Source: Paracoccus albus (lineage in GTDB: Bacteria; Pseudomonadota; Alphaproteobacteria; Rhodobacterales; Rhodobacteraceae). From it: a stretch of DNA of 64,000 nucleotides. Positions 27,538-36,900 of the stretch are shown here, piece after piece (the stretch's first letter is position 1; every line of letters begins with the position of its first letter). Made by a program: the position numbers and the translations under genes. The stretch covers positions 1,488,001 to 1,552,000 of the forward strand of contig NZ_CP115775.1 in the NCBI RefSeq assembly GCF_027913035.1, written 5' to 3'. Under the pieces are notes generated by a model that worked only from the letters and a program-made list of their open reading frames with translations, was not told the DNA's origin and made no database searches.

Positions 27538-28287
27538 TCAGTTTTGGCGCAGGGCAGGCAGCCCCACGCCGGTTGCATCGAAACCGCCATCCGCAGCGAT
27601 GGTCTGGCCGGTCACATAGGCGGCTTTGTCAGAACAAAGAAAGACGATCACCTCTGCAATCTCCTGCTCTGTTCCGTATCGGTTCAGAGGGATCGCGTCG
27701 TGATAGGCAGCCCGGATTTCCTTGCTGTGAACGGCAAGCGCCAGTTTCGTATCGACGGGTCCGGGGGCGACGCAATTGACACGGATGCCACGCTCTCCCA
27801 GTTCCGCCGCCTGCTGACGGGTCAGATGAATGACCGCCGCCTTCGACGTGCCATAGGCAACCCGCAAGGTCGAGGCGCGAAGCCCACTGATCGAGGCGAT
27901 ATTGACGATAGCGCCGCTGCCCTGCGTCATATGCGGGATCACAGCCTGCGAGGTCAGGAATACCCCGTCCAGATTGGTGGCCATGACTCTCCGCCAGATC
28001 TGAAGGTCGGTTTCACCCAATGGCCGGAAATCCGCGACGCCGGCATTATTCACAAGCGCATCGACGCTGCCGAAGGCATCCGTTACCTGTGCCACCATCG
28101 CCGTCACCTGCGCCTCATCCGAGACATCGCAGGTGATCGGCAGAACGTGGTCCAGACCCTCGGCGGCCTTGGCAAGCGCATCGCCATCCCGGTCGATCAT
28201 CGCGACCTGTCGCCCCTCGGCCAAAAACAGTTTGGCGGTGGCAAGCCCGATGCCGCGGGCGGCACCTGTGACGATGGCATTTGGCAT
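27538..28287 (-). CDS. Short-chain dehydrogenase/reductase
   Basis: Classical SDR of 249 residues. Cofactor motif TGAARGIGLA, NNAGVADF, catalytic Ser in NIASISGL and YGTSKAAV as the YxxxK pair; the C-terminus has TGQTIAADGG. ATG 28287 lies one base after the dctM stop, so it is coupled to the TRAP genes; the in-frame start at 28311 would overlap dctM. It bridges the TRAP and TTT systems and may oxidise a hydroxyacid imported by one of them. Confidence 0.92.
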   Translation of the reverse strand: MPNAIVTGAARGIGLATAKLFLAEGRQVAMIDRDGDALAKAAEGLDHVLPITCDVSDEAQVTAMVAQVTDAFGSVDALVNNAGVADFRPLGETDLQIWRRVMATNLDGVFLTSQAVIPHMTQGSGAIVNIASISGLRASTLRVAYGTSKAAVIHLTRQQAAELGERGIRVNCVAPGPVDTKLALAVHSKEIRAAYHDAIPLNRYGTEQEIAEVIVFLCSDKAAYVTGQTIAADGGFDATGVGLPALRQN

Positions 28288-28288
28288 C

Positions 28289-29617
28289 CTACTCTCCCAG
28301 CAGTCGGACAAGAAACAGCGACATTTCGGGGAAGGCCGCGACCCCGATCAGGCCGACAAGGCTGGCCAGCAAGAATGGCAGCGCGCCTTTCGCGACCTTT
28401 TCAATCGACAGTTTGGTCACATTGGCGGCGACATAAAGGTTGATACCGACCGGCGGCGTGATCAGCCCGATGGCAAGGTTCACCATCAGCAGCACGCCGA
28501 ACCAGACCGGCGACCAGCCAAGCTCATGCACCACCGGCATGAAGATCGGCAAAGAGATGAACATCACCGTAACCGCATCCATGAACATCCCCGCGATCAG
28601 AAGGATCAGCATGATGACGATCAGAATGACCCAGCCCTGATCCGACAGGCCCAGCAGCGCCGTGGAATAAGTACCGACCAGATCTTCGACCGTAACGACC
28701 CAGCCGAACAGGCTGGCATAGGCGACGACCATCATCACAACCGCCGAGGAAGATGCAGCATCCGCCAGCGATTCATACAGGCCCCCGACGTTCAACGTGC
28801 GGTAGATGATCCCGCCCACGGCAAGCGCATAGACGGTGGCAACCAGTGCCGCCTCTGTCGGCGTGAACACGCCGGAATAGATACCGCCCAGGATGACGAC
28901 AGGGGTCATCAGCCCCCAGAAACTGTCGACAAAGCTGCGCCAAAGGCGCGTGGCATAGCCCATCCCCGCATAGGGATCGGGGCTGATCCGATCCAGTGCC
29001 GACCGCCCCTTTCCACGTCCGGCAAAGGGCAGAACGGCCAGCATCATCGCGCCCATGAACATGCCCGGAACGATCGCCGCGATGAAAAGATCTGAAATGG
29101 AGGTCTCTGCGATCACACCATAGATCACCAATCCGATAGATGGGGGAATGACGATGGAAAAGGCCGCACCCGTCGCCACCAGACCGGCACCGAAGGCGCG
29201 GCTGTAACCGTCCTCCTCCATCGCGCGGATCAGCATAGGGCCAATGGCCGCAACCGATGCCGGGCCCGATCCCGAAACCGCGCCCCAGAACAGGCAGACC
29301 ACGGTGCCGACAACGCCCATGCCGCCCGGAAGGCTGCCGATCAACACGCGGAAAAAACGGATCATGCGTTCGGCAATGCCGAGTGAGCCCATGAGCGAAC
29401 CGGCAAGAATAAAGAACGGAATCGCCAGCAGCGAATATTTTGCAATGCCCGCCGCGATCAGGTCGCCGGCCAGGTCAAAGCCGAAACCGATCAGCCACAT
29501 CGCATAAAGCGCCGACAACCCCAGCGAAAATGCCACCGGCACGCCAATGGCCATCAGCAGGAAGAAAGCCAGCACCATCTGGGTGCCCGCCGGAACGCTG
29601 CCCAGAAGCTCAGACAT
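28289..29617 (-). CDS. dctM: TRAP transporter large permease DctM
   Basis: Sodium-coupled inner-membrane permease of 442 residues with about twelve helices. Family segments include FILAGSLMGSLGIAERMIRF, GLVATGAAFSIVIPPSIGLVIYG and TPPVGINLYVAANVTKLS. ATG 29617 overlaps the dctQ stop by eight bases; an in-frame codon at 29638 would lengthen the overlap. Confidence 0.95.
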   Translation of the reverse strand: MSELLGSVPAGTQMVLAFFLLMAIGVPVAFSLGLSALYAMWLIGFGFDLAGDLIAAGIAKYSLLAIPFFILAGSLMGSLGIAERMIRFFRVLIGSLPGGMGVVGTVVCLFWGAVSGSGPASVAAIGPMLIRAMEEDGYSRAFGAGLVATGAAFSIVIPPSIGLVIYGVIAETSISDLFIAAIVPGMFMGAMMLAVLPFAGRGKGRSALDRISPDPYAGMGYATRLWRSFVDSFWGLMTPVVILGGIYSGVFTPTEAALVATVYALAVGGIIYRTLNVGGLYESLADAASSSAVVMMVVAYASLFGWVVTVEDLVGTYSTALLGLSDQGWVILIVIMLILLIAGMFMDAVTVMFISLPIFMPVVHELGWSPVWFGVLLMVNLAIGLITPPVGINLYVAANVTKLSIEKVAKGALPFLLASLVGLIGVAAFPEMSLFLVRLLGE

Positions 29618-30104
29618 CGGGCACCTCGTCCGGCGCATTTTCGGGGTCGCGCAGGAATTTCACCGCGTATTGCAGATATCTCAAGATAATCAGCGCAAAG
29701 CCGAAGGGCACGCCGACCTGATAATACCATGCCGGGATCTGCAGCGCGTAAGAGGTCATGCCGTTGCTGATCATGTTCAGAAGCGCCTGCCACGAAAACC
29801 ACGCCGACATCGCCAGCAGGAACACGGTCAGCGTGGCGGCAAGCACGAAAAGCAACTTTCGCGCAGCTTTCGGCAGGCTGTCGCTCAGCAGGGTTACGGC
29901 CAGGTGTTCACCCCTTCGCGCGGCAATGGCGGCACCGAACACCGTCAGCAGCAGGAAGCCATAGGTCAGCAGTTCCTCTGTCGCGGCAAGCGAATAGTTG
30001 GTCAGGTAGCGCGCGCAGACATTGGCAAAGCCAACCGCGGTCATGATCAGAAAAATCACCGCGCAGATGATCTTCTCTGCCTCGTTCAGGATGAAGCGCA
30101 TCAT
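29610..30104 (-). CDS. dctQ: TRAP transporter small permease DctQ
   Basis: Small inner-membrane subunit of 164 residues with four predicted helices. The segment AAIAARRGEHLAVTLL matches the conserved basic/His loop of DctQ proteins. It follows dctP after a 45-base spacer that holds a perfect hairpin, and overlaps dctM by eight bases. Confidence 0.92.
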   Translation of the reverse strand: MMRFILNEAEKIICAVIFLIMTAVGFANVCARYLTNYSLAATEELLTYGFLLLTVFGAAIAARRGEHLAVTLLSDSLPKAARKLLFVLAATLTVFLLAMSAWFSWQALLNMISNGMTSYALQIPAWYYQVGVPFGFALIILRYLQYAVKFLRDPENAPDEVPDV

Positions 30105-30118
30105 GCCCCCGTCAAGCG

Positions 30119-30142
30119 GCGGCGGGCAACGTTGCCCGCCGC
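30119..30142 (-). promoter_or_regulatory. Perfect 24-base palindrome between dctP and dctQ
   Basis: Positions 30119-30130 and 30131-30142 are exact reverse complements (core GGGCAACGTTGCCC). The site starts eight bases after the dctP stop. As RNA it can form a very strong hairpin, with no T-run behind it. It probably stabilises the dctP message or reduces read-through so the binding protein exceeds the permease. Confidence 0.65.
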
Positions 30143-30149
30143 ACTGCCT

Positions 30150-31145
30150 TTATTGCACCGAAGCGACAGCGTCCTGGAAGGACTTCACCAGATCGGGCCC
30201 GACCTTTTCAGCCCATGTATCAAAGGCAGGCTGAGTTGCTTCGCGGAAGGCCGCGAGCTCTTCCGGGGTCGGTTCGTAAACTTCCATTCCCTGCTCTTTA
30301 AGGAAATCCACGCCTTCTGCCGTACCCTCGCGGCTGATTTCGCGCTGATACTGCATCGCTTCGGTCGCGGCTTCCTGGAACTGGGCCTGCGTTTCGGCGT
30401 CCATATCATCCCAACGCTCCTTCGAGATACCAAGGAACAGCGGGTCATAGCTGTAATGCCAGGTCGTAATATATTTCTGCATCTCATAGACCTGCTGCGG
30501 GATGATCACCGCACCGATCGGGTTTTCCTGACCGTCGACGACGCCCTGCTGCAGCGCGGTCAGCGTTTCGGACCACTGCATCTGCTGCGGATTCGCACCA
30601 AGCGCGTTCATGACGTCGATATACATCGGGCCTGCAACGCGGACATTCATACCTGCCATATCCGCGGGCGAGGTCACCGGCTTGGTGTTGTTTGTCAGCT
30701 CACGAAAGCCGTTTTCGCCCCAGGCCAGCACCTTGATGCCTTTTTCCAGCAGAATATCTTCAAGCGGCTTGACCGCGTCGCCCTGGGTGGTGGCGTCCAC
30801 CTGTTCGTAGTTTTCATACATATAGGGCAGCGAGAAAACGGCCATTTCCGGCACCAGAGGCGTTACGTTGATGGCCGAGGTCACAACCAGATCCAACGCA
30901 CCGCGCCCGACCATCTCGGCCTGTTTCATCTGGTCGCCGCCCGAAAGCTGGGCGTTGGGGAACACGCGCACATCGAAATCGCCGCCGGTCTTTTCGGCCA
31001 GAAGCTCTCCAAAACGTTCGGCGCCCTGCTGCCATGTCGTGGTATCCCCGACGTTATGCGACAGACGCAGCGTTTCCGCCTGCGCTGCCACCGCCATGAT
31101 TGCCGAAGCTGCCAGAGCGGCAAAACTGATGCGGGTAAAGCTCAT
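30150..31145 (-). CDS. dctP: TRAP transporter substrate-binding protein DctP
   Basis: Periplasmic solute receptor of 331 residues. The signal peptide ends AAQA before ETLRLSHNVGD, a typical DctP opening. The middle carries FRELTNNTKPVTSPADMAGMNVRV, where the arginine of MNVRV normally salt-bridges a ligand carboxylate. GGGAGG precedes ATG 31145. First gene of the TRAP operon. The ligand is probably a carboxylate. Confidence 0.94.
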   Translation of the reverse strand: MSFTRISFAALAASAIMAVAAQAETLRLSHNVGDTTTWQQGAERFGELLAEKTGGDFDVRVFPNAQLSGGDQMKQAEMVGRGALDLVVTSAINVTPLVPEMAVFSLPYMYENYEQVDATTQGDAVKPLEDILLEKGIKVLAWGENGFRELTNNTKPVTSPADMAGMNVRVAGPMYIDVMNALGANPQQMQWSETLTALQQGVVDGQENPIGAVIIPQQVYEMQKYITTWHYSYDPLFLGISKERWDDMDAETQAQFQEAATEAMQYQREISREGTAEGVDFLKEQGMEVYEPTPEELAAFREATQPAFDTWAEKVGPDLVKSFQDAVASVQ

Positions 31146-31236
31146 TTAATTCCTCCCATTGATCTGAATCTTTCATGGCCGGTCGAGTCGAGCCCAACCG
31201 ACAATCACGATCAACATGGCCCAAGGTCGTCGGGGC

Positions 31237-31254
31237 ATACAAGCCGTATACAAG
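31237..31254. promoter_or_regulatory. Paired ATACAAG repeats upstream of dctP
   Basis: ATACAAG occurs at 31237-31243 and 31248-31254, eleven bases apart, so on one face of the helix. On the minus strand each reads CTTGTAT, half of the TTGTATACAA type palindrome bound by some GntR (FadR-branch) regulators. They lie about 90-110 bases upstream of the dctP start. Function is inferred only. Confidence 0.35.
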
Positions 31255-31292
31255 AATAATTCAAGCCAGCAGGTTATTTTTGGACACCGTGC

Positions 31293-32126
31293 CTAGCGCA
31301 GACGGTCCGCGTGCCAGCGGATATGATCGCCCATGAAGCTTTGAACGAAGAAATAGCTGTGGTCGTAACCCTCTTGCATCCGCATCACCGCAGGTTGACG
31401 CCGCGCTGTCATGGCCTGGGCCAGTGCCTCTGGCCGTAAAAGGTCAAGGAACTGGTCCGACGTGCCCTGATCGACCAGAATATCGCCGTTGTAGCCACGC
31501 TCTGCCATCAACAAGGTCGCGTCATGCGCCGCCCATTTCGCTCGGTCATCGCCCAGATAGGCGCCAAGCTGCTTGCGACCCCATTCGGACTCGCTGGGGT
31601 TCGCGATGGGCGCGAAGGCCGAAACGCTGCGATACGTATCCGGCATGGTCATCGCGATGGTCAGCGCGCCATGCCCGCCCATCGAATGCCCCGTGAGGCC
31701 CTGCGCATCCCGACGCAGGGCGAAGCGATCGAACACGACCGACGGCAGGTCTTTCGTGATATAATCCCACATCCGGAAATGCGGCGCCCACGGCTCTTCA
31801 GTCGCATTGACGTAAAACCCCGCGCCCTTGCCCAGATCATAGTCCTCACTATCAGCCACGTCGTCCCCGCGCGGCGAGGTGTCAGGAAAGATCACGGCGA
31901 TGCCTTCTTTCGCAGCATGTTCCTGCGCGCCGGCCTTGGTCATCGCATTTTCATGGGTGCAGGTCAGGCCCGACAAATACCACAGCACAGGCACCGGCCC
32001 CTTCTCTGCCGCTGGCGGCAGGTAAACGGCGAAGGTCATATCCGTGCCGGTCGCGGGGGATGCGTGACGGTAAACGCCCTGAACGCCGCCAAAGCTGCGG
32101 TTCTCGCTTATGGTTTCAACGGCCAT
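31293..32126 (-). CDS. fghA: S-formylglutathione hydrolase
   Basis: Esterase-D-type alpha/beta hydrolase of 277 residues that splits S-formylglutathione to formate and glutathione in formaldehyde oxidation. The nucleophile S148 lies in GHSMGG, the acid in ILVDQGTSDQFL and the histidine in EGYDHSYFF. YLSGLTCTHEN is the conserved oxyanion/glutathione-site segment. GGGAGG precedes ATG 32126. The gene overlaps the preceding GNAT gene by 11 bases and shares the operon of the glutathione-dependent dehydrogenase. Confidence 0.96.
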   Translation of the reverse strand: MAVETISENRSFGGVQGVYRHASPATGTDMTFAVYLPPAAEKGPVPVLWYLSGLTCTHENAMTKAGAQEHAAKEGIAVIFPDTSPRGDDVADSEDYDLGKGAGFYVNATEEPWAPHFRMWDYITKDLPSVVFDRFALRRDAQGLTGHSMGGHGALTIAMTMPDTYRSVSAFAPIANPSESEWGRKQLGAYLGDDRAKWAAHDATLLMAERGYNGDILVDQGTSDQFLDLLRPEALAQAMTARRQPAVMRMQEGYDHSYFFVQSFMGDHIRWHADRLR

Positions 32127-32646
32127 CGGGGCCTCCCTTAGTCAGATCGTGATACATGACGAGCGCATCGACATAGCCGGCATCCGGATGGCAGAACGCC
32201 GCAGGCAGGCGACCGACAATATCGAAGCCTGCCCTCTGCCAGCTGTGGATTGCATCGGCATTGGTGCTGACGACAAAATTGAATTGCATGGCGCGAAAAC
32301 CCTGCCCCCGCGCCCAGTCCTTTGCGTGGCTCACAAGCGATTTTGCCACACCCTGCCCCCGCGCCGCAGTGGCGGTTGCGAAGCTGGCATTGGCGACATG
32401 ATTGCCACCGCCCGGACGGTTTGCGCCGACGTGGCTGGTGCCAAGGATCATGCCGTCTCGCTCTGCCACAAAAGCGGTGAACGGTGCGCCAAACCAATCC
32501 GCCAAGGCATCTTCGCGTCCGATATCGCGGGCGATGCAATATGTTTCGCCCGCCCGGTAAACGGCTTCAAGGATTGCCCATATCGAATCGTAATCCTGCG
32601 GTCCTGCCTCTCTGACAGAGACGGGCGTGCTTGCCGCTTCGCTCAA
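32116..32646 (-). CDS. GNAT-family N-acetyltransferase in the formaldehyde operon
   Basis: A 176-residue acetyltransferase. The acetyl-CoA-binding motif is in [22 protein letters not shown], followed by the family's strand and helix ([20 protein letters not shown]). Translation appears to start at TTG 32646, overlapping the dehydrogenase stop by four bases (TTGA); no ATG or GTG gives a full domain. The ribosome site is weak, so it probably depends on translational coupling. It is inserted between two genes of one pathway and overlaps both. Substrate unknown. Confidence 0.85.
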   Translation of the reverse strand: MSEAASTPVSVREAGPQDYDSIWAILEAVYRAGETYCIARDIGREDALADWFGAPFTAFVAERDGMILGTSHVGANRPGGGNHVANASFATATAARGQGVAKSLVSHAKDWARGQGFRAMQFNFVVSTNADAIHSWQRAGFDIVGRLPAAFCHPDAGYVDALVMYHDLTKGGPDGR

Positions 32647-33770
32647 TACAGCACCACCGAGCGGATGGATTCACCGGCATGCATCAGATCGAAACCCTTG
32701 TTGATCTCTTCCAGCTTGAGCGTGTGGGTGATCATCGGGTCGATCTCTATCTTGCCGTCCATATACCAATCGACGATCTTCGGCACATCGGTCCGCCCGC
32801 GCGCGCCGCCAAAAGCCGTGCCTTTCCAGATCCTTCCGGTCACAAGCTGGAATGGCCGTGTGCTGATCTCTGCCCCGGCGGGAGCAACACCGATAATGAC
32901 CGACACACCCCAGCCGCGATGAGTGCATTCCAGAGCATCGCGCATCACCTTGACATTGCCGGTGCAGTCAAAGCTGTAATCCGCCCCGCCGATCTGATCG
33001 AAAGGGGTTTTGGTCAGGTTGACGATTTCCTGCACGGTGTTTTCGACATCGGACGGGTTGATGAAGTGGGTCATGCCGAATTTCTCGGCCATCGCCTTCT
33101 TGTCGTTGTTCAGGTCGACACCGATGATCATGTCAGCGCCCGCCAGCCGCAGTCCCTGGATGACATTCAGCCCGATGCCACCCAGACCAAAGACCACCGC
33201 CTTGGCCCCGATCTCGACCTTCGCGGTATTGATAACCGCGCCGATACCGGTGGTCACCCCGCAGCCGATGTAACATATCTTATCGAATGGCGCGTCCTCA
33301 CGCACTTTCGCAAGCGCGATTTCCGGCAGCACCGTATGGTTGGCAAAGGTTGAACAGCCCATGTAGTGGTGGATCGGAGTCCCATCCATCATGCTGAAAC
33401 GGCTGGTCCCGTCGGGCATCAGACCCTGCCCCTGCGTCGCCCTGATGGCCGTACACAGATTGGTCTTGCCCGACAGGCAGGATGCGCATTCACGACATTC
33501 CGGCGTATACAGCGGGATCACGTGATCGCCCGGCTTCACGCTGGTGACGCCCTCGCCCACCTCGACCACGACGCCCGCCCCTTCATGCCCGAGGATCGAG
33601 GGGAAAATGCCTTCGGGATCGGCACCCGAAAGGGTGAACTCATCAGTGTGGCAGATGCCGGTGGCCTTGATTTCCACCAGCACCTCGCCGGCTTTCGGAC
33701 CTTCGAGATTGACGTCCATGACCTCCAGCGGTTTGCCGGCTTCAATGGCGACTGCGGCGCGCGTTTTCAT
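32643..33770 (-). CDS. frmA: S-(hydroxymethyl)glutathione dehydrogenase (class III ADH)
   Basis: Zinc- and NAD-dependent glutathione-linked formaldehyde dehydrogenase, 375 residues. The catalytic zinc region is GICHTDEFT with GHEGAGVV, the structural zinc cysteines are in [15 protein letters not shown], and the Rossmann motif is [13 protein letters not shown]. Class III features include [22 protein letters not shown] 33770 has a GGAGATC site upstream. First gene of the frmA-GNAT-fghA operon; it serves methylotrophic or detoxifying formaldehyde oxidation. A 149-base gap separates it from the divergent alpha-2-macroglobulin gene. Confidence 0.96.
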   Translation of the reverse strand: MKTRAAVAIEAGKPLEVMDVNLEGPKAGEVLVEIKATGICHTDEFTLSGADPEGIFPSILGHEGAGVVVEVGEGVTSVKPGDHVIPLYTPECRECASCLSGKTNLCTAIRATQGQGLMPDGTSRFSMMDGTPIHHYMGCSTFANHTVLPEIALAKVREDAPFDKICYIGCGVTTGIGAVINTAKVEIGAKAVVFGLGGIGLNVIQGLRLAGADMIIGVDLNNDKKAMAEKFGMTHFINPSDVENTVQEIVNLTKTPFDQIGGADYSFDCTGNVKVMRDALECTHRGWGVSVIIGVAPAGAEISTRPFQLVTGRIWKGTAFGGARGRTDVPKIVDWYMDGKIEIDPMITHTLKLEEINKGFDLMHAGESIRSVVLY

Positions 33771-33919
33771 CGTAGATCTCCTTTTCCCGTGGCTAATCTC
33801 TGGCACGATCAGGGCCGGGTCAAGGACCGCGCGGAAATTGGCGCCGATATTCCATTTGCTGAAACCGTCCCTGTCTGGCAGGCTGAAATCTGTAATCAGT
33901 GTTTGGGGGAGTGCTTACG

Positions 33920-36900
33920 GTGCGGCTTGTTTCAACACTTTCGGCCTTGACGTTGCTGATAGCGGCATCCGTGGGCAGCGCAGCGGCCCAATCCGTCATC
34001 CCCGAACGACGCATTCCCCTGCAGGAAGGCTTTGACCTGCCCGGCGGAGATCTTGGCCCCATATTTGAGATCAACCAGTCAGCCTGTATCGAGGCCTGCC
34101 TGACGAATGAGGCCTGCACCTCTGTCACCTATAATGCCGGCTCGCGCGCCTGCTTTCCGAAGTCAAACCCCGGCGATCCGATACCCTTTGCAGGTGCCTT
34201 GTCCGGAGATGTGCTGAACGCGGACAGTGCCGATCTGTATGCCGAAGCGTCGCGCCTTGAACGCGCCGAGGGCTGGCTGCGCGAACAGGACCGCACCGCT
34301 GCGCGAGAGCAGGCCGCCCGTCTTGGCGAAACCTATCCGGGATATGGCGTCAGTGCGGATGAGCTTCGCTATATGGTGCCGAGCAGTGGCAATGAAGGCG
34401 CGATTCGCGTTCAGGGTGCATTGACGGCGATCACCGATGACGCGGCAGATTGGCTGAACCTCTCGGAACGGTTCACCGCCACCGCAAGGGATTCCGAAAA
34501 TCAGGCCGAATTGCGCCGCCTGGCGCTGTCGGCGGCGACCAATGCCTGGCTGCGCGATGCGGGCAATGGTGCGGCAACGCTGGCCAACTGGGCACGCGCG
34601 GCAGAGGCTGTCGATCGCGGCCGCGACGGCCTGCTTGCACTACGCAGCGGTCCTCAGGACGCGCCGGAAATCATGGCGCTGATCGACGAATTCGAGGGCC
34701 GATATGGCTTTCGCATAGAAGATCAGCAGGTTCGCGCATCGGGGCCGGAGCCCCGCTTTTGCGTGACGTTTTCCAGCCGCGTTGCCCGCAACGCCGATCT
34801 GCGGATGTTTGTCGGACTTCCCGATCCAACCCTGGGGGTGGAACCCACGGGAAATGAGCTGTGCATCACCGGGATGCCGCGTGGTCAGGACATCACCGTC
34901 AGGATGCGTGCGGGCCTTCCCTCTGCCGAAGGCGACAGGCTGCGCCGTGATGTCGAGCTGACATCCTATATTCCCGACCGCGACCCGACGGTGCGCTTTC
35001 CGGGGCGGGCCTATGTCCTGCCCGCGTCCGGCGATCTTGGGCTGACGCTGTATTCCGTAAATGCGAATGAGGCGAAGCTGTCGCTTTATCGCATGTCGGA
35101 TCGCAACCTCGTCCGCGCGTTGCGCGACGAAATGTTCGGCACGCCTTTACAGGGCTGGCGCGAAAGCCAGTTCAGGTCGGAACTCGGCACCTTGGTCTGG
35201 GAAGGCTTTGCCACCGTTGCCCCGCCCGCCGGTGGCGGCACGCATCCCGTCAATGCAGAGGTCGCGACAAGGCTGGACCTGCGCGGAGAGGCAGGGCCGT
35301 TGCAGCCGGGCGTCTATGCGCTGACCGCCGCCGTGCCTGACGCAGATGAAGAAGTCAGCCCTGCTGCAACGCAATGGTTCATGGTCTCTGATCTTGCACT
35401 GTCCAGCTATTCCGGCACTGACGGGTTGACAGTAGCCGTGCGCGGCCTGTCCGATGCCGATGCCCGTGACGGGGTGGAAGTCTCGCTCGTCTCCCGTGGA
35501 AACGCTGTTCTTGGCACGGCCATGACAGACGAACAGGGCTTTGCGCATTTCGAGGCCGGACTGACACGCGGTCGCGCTGCGGCAGAGCCTGCGCTCATCA
35601 CAGCCTCGCTTCAGGATGGCGATACGGTCAGCGATTTCAGCATCCTGTCTTTGATGGACCCGGAATTCGACCTGTCGGATCGCGGGGTGGAGGGCAATCC
35701 CCCCGCACCGCCGGTTGATCTTTTCGCCGCGCTTGATCGGGGCGCCTACCGCGCCGGAGAGACCGCACATGCGACAATCCTTGCCCGCGACGGCCTGGCC
35801 GAAGCGATAGAGGGGCTGCCGCTTTCCGCGCGGATACTGCGCCCGGACGGGGCGGAATATGCAAGGCTGATGCCAACGCCAGCAGCAGCTGGCGGCTATA
35901 TCCTCGATTTTCCGATTCCGGCCACGGCGCCGCGGGGCGCATGGCAGATTGAACTGCGCGTGGAAGAGGACGGCCCTGCCCTGACCTCTCTGCGGATGCT
36001 GGTAGAGGATTTTCTTCCGGAACGGATCGACTTCGACCTTGATCTTCCCGATACGCCACTGCCCGTTTCGGGTCAGGTCAGTGCCGAAATTGCGGCCCGC
36101 TGGCTCTATGGTGCCCCCGCCGCTGAACTGCCGGTCGAGGGTGAGATGACCCTGTCGCCCGCCCGCAGCCTGCCGGGTTGGGATGGATATGTCTTTGGCC
36201 GACACGATGAAACGCAGCCGCAAGGTGCGGGCATGATCGCCGGGGAAACGGATGCAGAGGGGATCTATGATCTGCAAGCGGAACTGCCCGCGGCAATGGC
36301 GCAGGCCACCCGCCCGTGGAACCTTCAGGTCAGCCTGAATGTACTGGAAGGCCCCGGCCGCCCGGTGGAACGGCGCGACACTGCGCTGATCCTGCCCGCG
36401 CAGGTGGCGCTTGGTATCCGGCCCGACTTCGAAGATCAGACTGTTCCCGAAGGCAGCGAGGCACGTTTTTCCGTCGTGGCGATCGGCCCGGATCTGCAGC
36501 CGGTTGCGGGCGAGTATGACTGGCAACTCAACCGGATCGAAAGCGACTATCAGTGGTATTCGATAGATGGCGACTGGCAGTGGGAAGTGATTACCAATCG
36601 GTCCTCTGTCGCCTCAGGCCAGGTGACGATAGGCGCGGACGCACCTGGTACGATTGCAACGCCCGTTGAATGGGGTGAGTTTGAGCTGGTTCTCCGCTCT
36701 GCCGACGGGGCAGAGACTTCGACCTTGTTCTATGCCGGTTGGGGCGCTGCAACAGGGGCGCAGGAAACGCCCGACCGTTTGCGCGTCACGCTGGACAAAC
36801 CCGCCTACCGTCACGGCGAAACCGCGACTGTCACGTTCGAGGCCCCTGCTGCTGGTGCCGCCCTTATCTCCGTCATGTCGAACCGGCTGGTTGCCATGCA

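Noticed and set aside
29547..31259. Plus-strand open frame of 570 codons
   Set aside because: Covers dctQ and dctP antisense; those have clear signal peptide and family motifs.
35147..36526. Minus-strand open frame of 459 codons
   Set aside because: Shadow inside the alpha-2-macroglobulin gene.
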